Source: Kitasatospora sp. MAA4 | GTDB taxonomy: Bacteria > Actinomycetota > Actinomycetes > Streptomycetales > Streptomycetaceae | Assembly (NCBI RefSeq): GCF_029893355.1 | Contig: NZ_JARZAI010000013.1 | Coordinates: forward strand, 124,001 to 188,000 | Direction of reading: 5' to 3' | DNA: 64,000 nt | Part shown: one piece after another, positions 1 through 7,948 of the stretch | How positions within the stretch are numbered: the first letter of the stretch is position 1 | How the letters are laid out: every line of letters begins with the position of its first letter | Program-made: the position numbers and the translations under genes | The notes under the pieces: generated by a model | Database searches by the model: none | The model's input: the letters and a program-made list of their open reading frames with translations, nothing else | What the model was told of the DNA's origin: nothing

Positions 1-257
1 TCCCGCTGCCAGTCCACGTCCTTCCACGCCCGCACCAGCGCGCCGTCCGCCAGCAGCACCTCGTCCAGCCGCTCGACGTACTCCAGGCGCGGCACCCGTT
101 CCGCCGCCTCGAAGCGGGACAACAGCGAGGCATCGCACGGCACTTGGCGCGCCAGGGCGGCGCTCGTCCAGCCCCGGCGCTCGCGCCAGTCGCGCAGTAG
201 CCAGCCCCAGGCCTCCGGGGTCAGCGGGGGGTGTTCGCTCGAACGCCGTGGTGCCAT
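1..257 (-). CDS. XRE-family helix-turn-helix regulator, N-terminal part (runs off the edge)
   Basis: The 85 visible residues begin MAPRRSSEHPPLTPEAWGWL and contain a classic XRE helix-turn-helix at about residues 20-60 (RERRGWTSAALARQ, then DASLLSRFEAAERVPRLEYV). This layout matches the streptomycete regulators that carry a DNA-binding N-terminus and a long C-terminal ligand or interaction domain; the latter lies outside the window. The gene is read leftwards and is divergent from the small gene at 371, so the 113-base gap between them probably holds both promoters. In that gap AAGCTAC occurs twice (316-322 and 350-356) with a GTAGC between (342-346), a possible operator. Family assignment is secure; target genes are inference. 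Confidence 0.85.
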   Translation of the reverse strand, partial: MAPRRSSEHPPLTPEAWGWLLRDWRERRGWTSAALARQVPCDASLLSRFEAAERVPRLEYVERLDEVLLADGALVRAWKDVDWQR

Positions 258-370
258 GTCCCCACCTCTCGTCCGGATCCGTGACGCGAATCGCTGTCAC
301 GAGATCGATCTTTTCAAGCTACTACGCACTGCCGATGCTTGGTAGCAGAAAGCTACGAAAGGAGCGGGTG

Positions 371-628
371 ATGAACACCCCCAGCAATGATTCAAGATTG
401 GCCGCGATCACGGCCCAGCTGCGCGAGGAGGCGCTGCGCGCCCTGGAGGACCTGCTCGCGGTCCTGCGCGCGGCCGGGATCACGCTGCCCTCGCTCGGGC
501 TGGACACCGTGTCCGGGTTCACCGGGACGGTCCTGATCGAACTCGGGCGGGCCCGGCCCGACGTGGTGGCCGCCATCACCGCGCTGCTCCGCGACGGATT
601 GAACGCACGTGCGCAGCAGCAGAGTTGA
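371..628 (+). CDS. small protein of unknown function (85 aa)
   Basis: The ATG at 371 follows a good ribosome binding site (GAAAGGAG) and gives an 85-residue protein with a helical, Leu/Ala-rich N-terminal half (EEALRALEDLLAVLRAAG) followed by a Val/Leu-rich segment ending DGLNARAQQQS. A longer reading from 248 adds residues that do not look coding, so the internal ATG is preferred. I do not recognise the family. Its position divergent from an XRE regulator is a common streptomycete arrangement in which a small protein is controlled by, or partners with, the regulator; that relation is inference only. Confidence 0.7.
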   Translation: MNTPSNDSRLAAITAQLREEALRALEDLLAVLRAAGITLPSLGLDTVSGFTGTVLIELGRARPDVVAAITALLRDGLNARAQQQS

Positions 629-715
629 GCGCACCATGGGCCTGGTGGAAGCGCCGGCCCCAGCCCTGTCCGCTCGGCTGGCCGAACTGCCCGATCTGCC
701 AGGGGAGCTGAGCCG

Positions 716-880
716 GTGAGCCGGATGACACTGCGGGTCTACCGGGTCACCGCGGCCGGGCAGCGGGTGGAGCTGCGGCCCGAGGCAGCCGTGCGCCACT
801 CGTCGCCCTGGGAGATCCGCAACACCCTCACCTGGCCTCCCTGCGCGTGCCGCCGGTGCCACCCGACTACTGCACGGTAG
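716..880 (+). CDS. possible 54-aa protein with a Cys-rich end
   Basis: A GTG at 716 opens a 54-codon frame (VSRMTLRVYRVTAAGQRVEL...) whose last third contains a PPCACRRCH motif with three closely spaced cysteines. It overlaps by four bases (GTGA) the end of a 27-codon frame at 636-719, suggesting translational coupling downstream of the 85-aa gene at 371. The Cys-rich end could bind metal, but the stop after HPTTAR may also mark a frameshifted, decayed gene. Codon use is coding-like. Confidence is low because both frames are short. Confidence 0.35.
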   Translation: MSRMTLRVYRVTAAGQRVELRPEAAVRHSSPWEIRNTLTWPPCACRRCHPTTAR

Positions 881-937
881 CTGGTTGCCCGTCAGCGAGT
901 TTGGCGGATTCCCGACCCCAGGCCATGCGCTGTTCAT

Positions 938-2449
938 GTGAAGTCCGTCAGCGGCCGGATGAATGAGGACATAGTTGTTCAGCCAACTCCCCTCACCCAG
1001 CCCCTGGCGGACAGGAACCCCGTGGCCTCCGGCAGCTCCCTCACCCTGACCACCCCCGGCAGTCTCACCGAAGGCGAGAAGCTCTCCTTCCACTGGACCA
1101 CCGATGCCACCGACGCCAAGAACTGGGTCGGGATCTACGACGGCACCCGGCAGCCCGGTACCGGCTCCTCGCTGCTCTGGCAGTACACCCCCGGCGCCTC
1201 GGGCGACCTCACGCTCGACACCTCGGCGCTGACCGGCGGCCCGTACACCGCCTACCTGCTCGCCAAGGACGGCTACGGAATCCTGGCCCAGAGCGCGCCG
1301 TTCAGCTTCCAGCCGAAGCCCGCGGTGACCCCGCCGCACAGTGCGGTGGACGCGCTGACCAGCACGCAGGTCGCCCCCGGCGGCGCGGTCAGCGTCAAGC
1401 TCGGCGGCCTGTGGTCGCGGCCGGCCGGCAACCCGGCGGGCAGCGCGACGTTCCGCCGGGTCGGCGCGAGCTCCTGGCTGAACGTGGCCGCCGACGGGAC
1501 CGTCACCGGCACCGCGCCCAGCTCGCCGCTCTCGCGGCCGGCCGTGCTCACCGTCGCCGTCAAGGACAGCACGGGCGCCACGGACACCGTCACCGTGCAG
1601 GTCCCGGTCGTCGACCCGAAGGCCCAGGCCAAGCAGACGCTCAAGGTGGCCAGTTGGAACCTCTGGGACGCCGGCACGCACAGCACCGACGCCCTGGAGA
1701 AGCAGCTGCGGGTGATCCTGGTCGAGGGCCTGGACGTGCTCGCGCTCCAGGAGACCGCCGGCACCAACGCCACGCTGCTCGCCGACGCACTCGGCTGGTA
1801 CGCCTACCAGAGCCCGGGCAGCGTAGGCCTGTTGAGCCGCTACCCGCTCACCGCCGTCACCCCGGTGACCGCCGCGCTGCCCGCCGCCGGCGCCACCGTG
1901 CAGCTGCCGGGCGGCCGCAGCGTCCGCGTCTGGGCCGCGCACCTGGACGAGAACTCCTATGGCCCGTACGCCTTCCAGGACGGTCAGAGTGCCGCCCAGG
2001 TGACCGCCGCCGAGAGCGCCTCGCTGCGCTACCAGCAGACCCAGGCGCTGCTGGCCGCGATGAAGGCCGATCTGGCGGGCAAGGTCCCGGTGATCCTGGC
2101 CGGCGAACTGTCCTCGCCCTCGCACCTGGACTGGACCGTCGCGGCCCGCGGCACCCAGCTCAACTGGCCGGTCACGGAGGCACTTCAGGCCGCCGGGCTG
2201 ACCGACGCCTTCCGCGAGGACCACCCGGACCCGGCGAGGATCCCCGGCAACACCTGGTCGCCGATCCGCAAGGTGCGGGGCAGCAAGCCCGAGCCGCAGG
2301 ACCGGATCGACTACGTGCAGTACTCCGGCCGGCTGGAGCTGGTCGAGGCGCACACGCTGGTCACCGGCTGGCCCGCCGCCGACCCCAACTCTTCTGCCAA
2401 CGGCTGGCCTTCGGACACCGCCGCCGCCGTCGCCACCTTCACCCTCTGA
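938..2449 (+). CDS. endonuclease/exonuclease/phosphatase-fold protein, probable pseudoenzyme
   Basis: The C-terminal half (about residues 230-503) is an endonuclease/exonuclease/phosphatase domain: VASWNLWD and LALQET at its start, AAHLDEN in the middle, QDRIDYVQY near the end. The N-terminal half is beta-rich (SFHWTTDATDAKNWVGIYD) followed by an Ig-like segment. Three residues normally essential in this superfamily differ: the GDFN motif reads GELS and the terminal SDH reads SDT, so Asp, Asn and His are replaced by Glu, Ser and Thr. No signal peptide is visible, although relatives with this architecture are usually exported. The start is unresolved: GTG 938, ATG 959 and GTG 1022 (after AGGA) are all in frame. 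The stop lies 11 bases before the phospholipase start, so the two are probably cotranscribed. Confidence 0.75.
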   Translation: MKSVSGRMNEDIVVQPTPLTQPLADRNPVASGSSLTLTTPGSLTEGEKLSFHWTTDATDAKNWVGIYDGTRQPGTGSSLLWQYTPGASGDLTLDTSALTGGPYTAYLLAKDGYGILAQSAPFSFQPKPAVTPPHSAVDALTSTQVAPGGAVSVKLGGLWSRPAGNPAGSATFRRVGASSWLNVAADGTVTGTAPSSPLSRPAVLTVAVKDSTGATDTVTVQVPVVDPKAQAKQTLKVASWNLWDAGTHSTDALEKQLRVILVEGLDVLALQETAGTNATLLADALGWYAYQSPGSVGLLSRYPLTAVTPVTAALPAAGATVQLPGGRSVRVWAAHLDENSYGPYAFQDGQSAAQVTAAESASLRYQQTQALLAAMKADLAGKVPVILAGELSSPSHLDWTVAARGTQLNWPVTEALQAAGLTDAFREDHPDPARIPGNTWSPIRKVRGSKPEPQDRIDYVQYSGRLELVEAHTLVTGWPAADPNSSANGWPSDTAAAVATFTL

Positions 2450-2460
2450 GAGGCCCCGAC

Positions 2461-4422
2461 ATGTCCGAGCTCAACCGCCGTACCTTCGTGGGCGCCGCGG
2501 CAGCGGCCGGAGCCGCCGCCGTCGTCGGCCTGCCCACCACCGCCGAGGCCAACTCCCCCAAGACTTCAGGCATAGCCGACGTCAAGCACGTGGTCATCCT
2601 GATGCAGGAGAACCGCAGCTTCGACCACTACTTCGGCTCGCTGAACGGCGTGCGCGGCTTTGGCGACAAGCAGGCGCTGCGCTTCCCCAACGGCGACTCG
2701 GTGTTCCGCCAGCCCGACGCCGGGCGCAGCGACGGCGGCGCGATGCTGCCGTACCGGATGGACACAACCAGGTACAACGCGCAGAACGCGGGCGGCCTCG
2801 CGCACGACTGGGCGACCGGCCACCAGGCGATCAACAACGGCGCGATGAACAAGTGGGTGGCCGCCAAGGGCGAGCGCACCATGGGCTACTTCACCCGCGC
2901 CGACATCCCTTACCAGTACGCGCTGGCCGACGCGTTCACGCTGTGCGACGCGTACTTCTGCTCGCTGGCCGGCCCCACCGACCCCAACCGGCTCTACCTG
3001 TGGACCGGCACCTCGGGACCGGGCAGGGACGGCACCACCGGTCCGTGGATCGACAACACCCCGGTGACGCAGAACCCGGTCGCCGACTGGACGACGTACG
3101 CCGAGCGCCTGGAGGCCGCGAAGATCAGCTGGCGGGTCTACCACAACCCCAGCGAGGACGACCGCACCGGCGACTACGACGACAACGCCCTGTCGTACTT
3201 CAAGCAGTTCCACAACTTCCCGACCACGGACCCGCGTTACATCAACGCGATGACCAAGTTCGACCTCACCGCCTTCGACGCGGACTGCAGGGCGGGCACG
3301 CTGCCGACCGTCTCCTGGATGGTCGCGCCGTACCTGTTCTGCGAACACCCCAACGCCAGCCCGGACTACGGCGCCTGGTGGGTCAACTCGGCGCTGCAGT
3401 CGCTGATGTCGAACCCGGAGGTGTGGAAGCACACCGTCTTCCTGGTGATGTACGACGAGAACGACGGCTACTTCGACCACATGGTGCCGCCCACCCCCGA
3501 GCCCGGCACCGCCGAGGAGTTCACCCAGGGCCGGGCGATCGGCCTGGGCAACCGGGTGCCGCTCTGGGTCGCCTCGCCCTGGTCGCGCGGCGGGTACGTC
3601 AACTCGCAGGTCTTCGACCACACGTCGGTCCTGCGCTTCCTGGAGGTGGTGACCGGCGTCCAGGAGCCGAACATCTCGCAGTGGCGCCGGACCGTCTGCG
3701 GCGACCTCACCAGCTGCTTCGACTTCACGAAGCCCGACTACTCGATCCCCGCCCTGCCCGACACCAACGCCCTGATGGCCAAGGCCGACGCCGGCGCCTC
3801 GCTGCCGCCCGTCGCGCTGCCCGCGCCGGGTGCTCAGTCACTGCCCGTCCAGGAGAGCGGCACCCGCCCGCACCGGCCGCTGCCGTACCGCCCGTGGGCG
3901 GACGTGGACGTGGACCGCGAGAGCGGCAAGGTGACCTGCACACTGACCAACTTCGGTTCGGCGGGCTACCACTTCACGGTCTACCCGAACATCGCGCAGC
4001 CGTTCGCCGGCACCCCGTTCACCGTGCCGGCCGGCGCCAGTCGGACCTACGTCTGGGACGCCTCCACCACCGACGGCCGCTACGACTTCACCGTGCACGG
4101 CCCCGACGGCTTCGTCGCCGCCTTCGCCGGCACGGTGACCCGGCTGGAGCAGGAGGACGTCCCCGTCCCGATCGTCAGCGCCGACCTGCGCGACCCCAGG
4201 ACGATCCGCCTGATCCTCGCCAACGACGGTGAGGGCCCGGTCAGTTTCACCGCGAGCCCGAACGACTTCGCCGGCACCGTTCAGACCGTCTGGGTCGACT
4301 CCGGTCGCACCACGAAGATCGACTGGCCGCTCGACGCCACCGGCCACTACGACGTCACCGTCACCGCCGGCACCGGCACCCGCTTCGCCCGGCGCTACGC
4401 GGGCACGGCCCACAGCTCCTGA
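2461..4422 (+). CDS. Tat-exported phosphocholine-type phospholipase C (phosphoesterase family)
   Basis: This 653-residue protein begins with a Tat signal, NRRTFVGAAAAAGAAAVVGL, and continues with the hallmark of bacterial phosphocholine-preferring phospholipase C and acid phosphatases: VVILMQENRSFDHYFGSL (about residues 43-60), an AHDW motif, MVAPYLFCEHP and the metal-binding YDENDGYFDHMVPP. Two beta-rich C-terminal repeats (about residues 470-560 and 570-650) match the C-terminal domains normally found in this family. All metal-site motifs look intact, so it should be an active secreted enzyme hydrolysing phospholipid headgroups or other phosphomonoesters, most likely for phosphate scavenging. 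It follows the phosphatase-like gene by 11 bases. The exact substrate cannot be read from sequence. Confidence 0.9.
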   Translation: MSELNRRTFVGAAAAAGAAAVVGLPTTAEANSPKTSGIADVKHVVILMQENRSFDHYFGSLNGVRGFGDKQALRFPNGDSVFRQPDAGRSDGGAMLPYRMDTTRYNAQNAGGLAHDWATGHQAINNGAMNKWVAAKGERTMGYFTRADIPYQYALADAFTLCDAYFCSLAGPTDPNRLYLWTGTSGPGRDGTTGPWIDNTPVTQNPVADWTTYAERLEAAKISWRVYHNPSEDDRTGDYDDNALSYFKQFHNFPTTDPRYINAMTKFDLTAFDADCRAGTLPTVSWMVAPYLFCEHPNASPDYGAWWVNSALQSLMSNPEVWKHTVFLVMYDENDGYFDHMVPPTPEPGTAEEFTQGRAIGLGNRVPLWVASPWSRGGYVNSQVFDHTSVLRFLEVVTGVQEPNISQWRRTVCGDLTSCFDFTKPDYSIPALPDTNALMAKADAGASLPPVALPAPGAQSLPVQESGTRPHRPLPYRPWADVDVDRESGKVTCTLTNFGSAGYHFTVYPNIAQPFAGTPFTVPAGASRTYVWDASTTDGRYDFTVHGPDGFVAAFAGTVTRLEQEDVPVPIVSADLRDPRTIRLILANDGEGPVSFTASPNDFAGTVQTVWVDSGRTTKIDWPLDATGHYDVTVTAGTGTRFARRYAGTAHSS

Positions 4423-4433
4423 CGCACAGCGCG

Positions 4434-4487
4434 CTGAGTCGGCCCTGCCCTTCCCACACCCCAGCGGAAAGGGCCGGGCCGGCTCAG
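4434..4487. terminator. imperfect bidirectional terminator hairpin
   Basis: CTGAGTCGGCCCTGCCC pairs with GGGCCGGGCCGGCTCAG across a short loop with two or three mismatches. It sits between the convergent phospholipase gene and the small membrane protein gene, overlapping the last codon of the latter. Confidence 0.6.
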
Positions 4488-4726
4488 CTCCGCTGCCCGA
4501 AGACGGCGGCGATGACGAAGACCAAGCCCCCCAGCACCACTCCCCACCCCACCTGGCGCGGGTCTCCGGAGTCCGGGCCGAACATGCCCCGCAAGCCCCC
4601 GCGTTGCCGCGACGCGTCCGCCTGCGCCTTCATCCTGGTGCTGATTCCGCGGTAGTCCCAGGCCAGGAGCAACCCGAGGCCCATCACGGCCGTTCCGGCC
4701 AACGCGAACACCACCCGCAGCAGCAT
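4484..4726 (-). CDS. small two-helix membrane protein
   Basis: An 80-residue protein with two predicted transmembrane helices: LLRVVFALAGTAVMGLGLLL at the N-terminus and VGWGVVLGGLVFVIAAVFG at the C-terminus, separated by a polar Arg/Gly-rich loop of about 35 residues. No enzymatic motif is present. It begins 13 bases after the stop of the 202-residue protein gene upstream, so the two form an operon. Function unknown. Confidence 0.7.
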   Translation of the reverse strand: MLLRVVFALAGTAVMGLGLLLAWDYRGISTRMKAQADASRQRGGLRGMFGPDSGDPRQVGWGVVLGGLVFVIAAVFGQRS

Positions 4727-4739
4727 GAGCCACCAGCTC

Positions 4740-5348
4740 TCAGAGGTTGATGTCGATCTCGATGTCGGGCCGCCAGAAGGCCTGCCGCTGCGCGATCGCG
4801 CCGTCGCCGATCTCGTTCCAGTACGGGTCGATGTCGTGGCAGTTGGGCAGGCCGACGCCGACCAGCCAGGTGAGCAGCAGCTTGTCGCCGTGCACCCCGG
4901 GGATGGCGTCGCGGGCGGCGGCGGCCTTCAGGGCGTCGTAGTTGCTCTTCAGGCCGCCCTTCTTGGCGAAGCCGGACCCGGCTCCGACGGCGACCAGCGG
5001 GTGGTGCTTGTACTTGGTGACGAATCCGGCGGCGATCGCCTCGTGGGAGCCGTTGAGGACGGTGGTGACCGTCTTCCCCTTCTCGCAGAACACCATGTAC
5101 AGGTAGCCCTTGGCGCTCGCGTAGGCAGCGATCGCGGGGCCCTTGGTGTCCCGGGACATGGTCTGGGCGATGACGTCCATGGCGCCGGGGACGTCGAGCT
5201 TCGATTCGAGCATCCGCCACCCCCCGCCGAACTCGTACTCCTCGCCCGTGTTGCCCGCCGTCAGCGGCAGCTGGCCGATGGGCAGGTCGGACTTGACGAT
5301 GATGAAGATGGTGTCGGTGAGGTCGATCTCTCCGTCGGTCTCAGTCAT
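4740..5348 (-). CDS. hypothetical protein (202 aa), upstream partner of a small membrane protein
   Basis: The protein starts MTETDGEIDLTDTIFIIVKS and ends FWRPDIEIDINL. It is soluble with mixed alpha/beta character, without a signal peptide or transmembrane helix, and I recognise no family. Segments that look structured are AIAAYASAKGYLYMVFCEKG and LLLTWLVGVGLPNCHDIDPY. Codon use is typical of the genome and the ATG is the first good start, although no strong ribosome binding site precedes it. The 13-base spacing to the membrane protein gene suggests a joint role, possibly at the membrane; this is inference. Confidence 0.65.
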   Translation of the reverse strand: MTETDGEIDLTDTIFIIVKSDLPIGQLPLTAGNTGEEYEFGGGWRMLESKLDVPGAMDVIAQTMSRDTKGPAIAAYASAKGYLYMVFCEKGKTVTTVLNGSHEAIAAGFVTKYKHHPLVAVGAGSGFAKKGGLKSNYDALKAAAARDAIPGVHGDKLLLTWLVGVGLPNCHDIDPYWNEIGDGAIAQRQAFWRPDIEIDINL

Positions 5349-5411
5349 GGCCGCATGCTACTGAGAATGATCATGTTTTGATAGATCGTCAGGAGTGATT
5401 CGCCCCAGCAC

Positions 5412-6008
5412 TCACTTGCCGTACGGCTGCTCGGCCCGGGCCTGCCGCAGCGCCTCGCCCCACCAGGTCAGCTGGTTCAGCATGCCGGTGGCGGCGCCCT
5501 CCGCGACGGTGGAGTCGACCAGCTCGCCCTGCGCGTCGAAGCGCTCCCACACGGAGTGGAAGCTGACGCTGTCCCGCACGGTCATGGCGTGCAGCTCGGC
5601 GAAGATCAGCCGCAGCTGCTCGACGGCGCGCAGGCCGCCGCCGAGGCCGCCGTACGAGACGAACCCGACCGGCTTGGCGTGCCACTGGACGTTGTGCAGG
5701 TCGATGGCGTGCTTGAGCGCGGCGGGGAAGCTGTGGTTGTACTCGGGGGTCACCACCACGAAGGCCTCGGCGTCGGCGAGCCGCGCCGTGAGGTCGGCGA
5801 GCACGGCCGCCTGCTCGGGTGCGTGGGTGCCGCCCATGATGGCGGGCAGCGGGTGCTCGCCGAGGTCGCCCAGGTCGATGAAGTCGATCTTGAAGTCGCC
5901 GCGCTGCTCGGCGAAGCGAGTGAACCAACGGGCCACGATGGGGCCGAAACGGCCCTCGCGGTTGCTGCCGAGTATGACGGCGAGGCGCAGCGGAGCGTCG
6001 ACGGACAT
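5412..6008 (-). CDS. NADPH-dependent FMN reductase family protein
   Basis: A 198-residue flavodoxin-fold protein. The N-terminal LRLAVILGSNREGRFGP is the FMN-phosphate loop, and VVVTPEYNHSFPAALKHAID is the diagnostic motif of the NADPH-dependent FMN reductase/quinone reductase family; KPVGFVSYGGLGGGLRAVEQL completes the flavin site. The ATG at 6008 is preferred over an upstream start because GGGGGAG precedes it at correct spacing and the domain starts directly after it. It is the last gene of a minus-strand run that also contains asnB (66 bases upstream) and an alpha/beta hydrolase. It likely supplies reduced flavin or reduces a quinone-like substrate; the physiological substrate is unknown. 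Confidence 0.85.
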   Translation of the reverse strand: MSVDAPLRLAVILGSNREGRFGPIVARWFTRFAEQRGDFKIDFIDLGDLGEHPLPAIMGGTHAPEQAAVLADLTARLADAEAFVVVTPEYNHSFPAALKHAIDLHNVQWHAKPVGFVSYGGLGGGLRAVEQLRLIFAELHAMTVRDSVSFHSVWERFDAQGELVDSTVAEGAATGMLNQLTWWGEALRQARAEQPYGK

Positions 6009-6074
6009 GGTTCTCCCCCTGAAGCTGACGGTTGACGAACAACGTACAACGATCACGGGGATGGGGACAACGCC

Positions 6075-7925
6075 TCACAGCTCCAGGCGCACCGGGTACT
6101 GCCGCAGCCAGGAGTCCATGGCCAGCACCAGTTCGGCTGCCTGCCGCGAACTCTCGGCCGCACCCTCGTCCTTGACGGCCAGCCGGACGGCCTCGACGTC
6201 GAGGAGCGCGTGCAGCGGGGAGTCTGCGCGGTCCAGGACCGCGCCCAGGCCCTGGCGCAGCGTCCTTGCGTAGCCAGGGTCCTGGGTCAGCGGGTAGGGG
6301 CTCTTCACCCGCTCGGCCACCGCCGCGGGCAGCAGGTCGGCGGCGGCAGCGCGCAGCAGGCTCTTCTCCCGCCCGTCGAAGGTCTTCATCGACCAGGGGG
6401 TGTTGAAGGCGTACTCCACGAGGCGGTGGTCGCAGAACGGCACCCGGACCTCCAGCCCGCAGGCCATGCTGAGCCGGTCCTTGCGGTCGAGCAGGAAGGG
6501 CACCGACCGGGTGAGGTGCAGGTGGCAGAACTCGCGCATCCGGCGCTCGGGGGCCGACTCGCCCTCCAGGCGCGGTACGGCCCGCAGCGCCTCGCGGTAG
6601 CGCGCGGCGCGGTAGCCGTCGAGGTCGAGTTCGCGCAGCAGACCCGGGGCGAGGAACGCCTCGCGCGGAGCGGTGCCCGGCGGCGAGGCCAGCCGCAGGG
6701 CGGCCAGCCAGGGGAAGTCGGCGGCGGCGGTGACCTGGGGGTGGTGGAACCACCAGTAGCCGCCGAAGAGTTCGTCGGCGGCCTCGCCGGAGAGGGCCAC
6801 CGTGGAGTGCTGCCGGACCTGTTGGAACAGCAGGTAGAGCGAGGTGTCACTGTCACCGAGCCCGATCGGCAGGTCGCGGGCGCGGATCACCGCGTCCCAG
6901 TGCCGCGGGTCGGTGAGCGCGGCGGTGTCCAGGACGGCTTCGCTGTGCAGGGTCCCGGCGTGGGCGGCCAGCGCGCGGGCGTACGGGCCGTCGGGGCTGG
7001 CGCGCTGCGGGTCGGGGGTGAAGTTCTCGGTGTGCTGGACGAAGTCCAGGGCGAACGACCGCAGTTGGCCGCCGCCCTGCCGGTACAGGTGCCGGGCGGC
7101 CAGCGCGGTGATGACGCTGGAGTCGAGGCCGCCGGAGAGCAGCGTGCTCAGCGGGACGTCGGCCACCAGCTGCCGGGCCACGATGTCCTCCAGCAGCGCG
7201 CGCACGGTGGCCACCGTGGTGTCCAGGTCGTCGGTGTGCTCGCGGGCCTCCAACTCCCAGTACGGCTGCTCGCGCAGGCCTGCGCGGGTGACCAGGACGG
7301 TGTGCCCGGGCCGGACTTGGCGCATCCCGCGGTAGACGGCCCGGCCGGGGGTCACGGTGAACCCGAGGAGTTCGCGCAGCCCGTCGAGGTCGACGGCGGC
7401 CTCGACCTCGGGGTGGGCCAGCACCGCCTTGGGCTCGGAGCCGAACAGCACGCCGTCGGCGGTGGGATGGTAGTAGAGCGGCTTGATGCCCAACCGGTCG
7501 CGGACCAGCAGCAGTTCCTGGGCCCGCGGGTCCCACAGGGCGAAGGCGTACATGCCGTTCAGCCGGGTGACACAGGAGTGCCCCCACTCCAGGAAGGCCC
7601 GCAGCACCACCTCGGTGTCGCTGCGGGTGCGGAAGTGGTGGCCCAGGGAGCGCAGTTCGGCCCGCAGCTCCTGGTGGTTGTAGACCTCGCCGCTGTAGCT
7701 GAGCACGAGCAGCGTGCGGCCGTCCTGCTCGGCGGTCATCGGCTGGGCGCCGCCGTCCGGGTCGATGACGGCCAGCCGGCGGTGGCCGAGGGCGGCGTGC
7801 GGCCCGTTCCACAGCCCGCCGGCGTCCGGCCCGCGCGGGGCCAGCGAGGCGGTCATGGCGGCGATCTCCTCGGTCCGGGCGCTCAGGTCCCGGTCGAAGG
7901 AGATCCATCCGGCGATCCCGCACAT
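6075..7925 (-). CDS. asnB: asparagine synthase (glutamine-hydrolysing), class II
   Basis: A 616-residue protein starting MCGIAGW: Cys2 is the N-terminal nucleophile of the class II glutamine amidotransferase domain (about residues 1-210). The synthetase domain follows, with the pyrophosphate-binding loop LLSGGLDSS at about 260 and a downstream LSGEAADELFGGYWW motif. Length and order match AsnB-type enzymes. GAGGGG precedes the ATG. It lies 23 bases after an alpha/beta hydrolase gene and 66 bases before an FMN reductase gene, all on the same strand. AsnB homologues make asparagine or, in secondary metabolism, amidate carboxyl groups of other molecules; this setting leaves the second role open. 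Confidence 0.9.
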   Translation of the reverse strand: MCGIAGWISFDRDLSARTEEIAAMTASLAPRGPDAGGLWNGPHAALGHRRLAVIDPDGGAQPMTAEQDGRTLLVLSYSGEVYNHQELRAELRSLGHHFRTRSDTEVVLRAFLEWGHSCVTRLNGMYAFALWDPRAQELLLVRDRLGIKPLYYHPTADGVLFGSEPKAVLAHPEVEAAVDLDGLRELLGFTVTPGRAVYRGMRQVRPGHTVLVTRAGLREQPYWELEAREHTDDLDTTVATVRALLEDIVARQLVADVPLSTLLSGGLDSSVITALAARHLYRQGGGQLRSFALDFVQHTENFTPDPQRASPDGPYARALAAHAGTLHSEAVLDTAALTDPRHWDAVIRARDLPIGLGDSDTSLYLLFQQVRQHSTVALSGEAADELFGGYWWFHHPQVTAAADFPWLAALRLASPPGTAPREAFLAPGLLRELDLDGYRAARYREALRAVPRLEGESAPERRMREFCHLHLTRSVPFLLDRKDRLSMACGLEVRVPFCDHRLVEYAFNTPWSMKTFDGREKSLLRAAAADLLPAAVAERVKSPYPLTQDPGYARTLRQGLGAVLDRADSPLHALLDVEAVRLAVKDEGAAESSRQAAELVLAMDSWLRQYPVRLEL

Positions 7926-7948
7926 AGCGGTCCCCTCGTCAACGTGGT

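Noticed and set aside
392..2353. A 653-codon minus-strand frame opposite the phosphatase-like gene.
   Set aside because: It is a GC-skew shadow: Arg/Gly/Val-rich, no domains, and antiparallel to a clear coding region.
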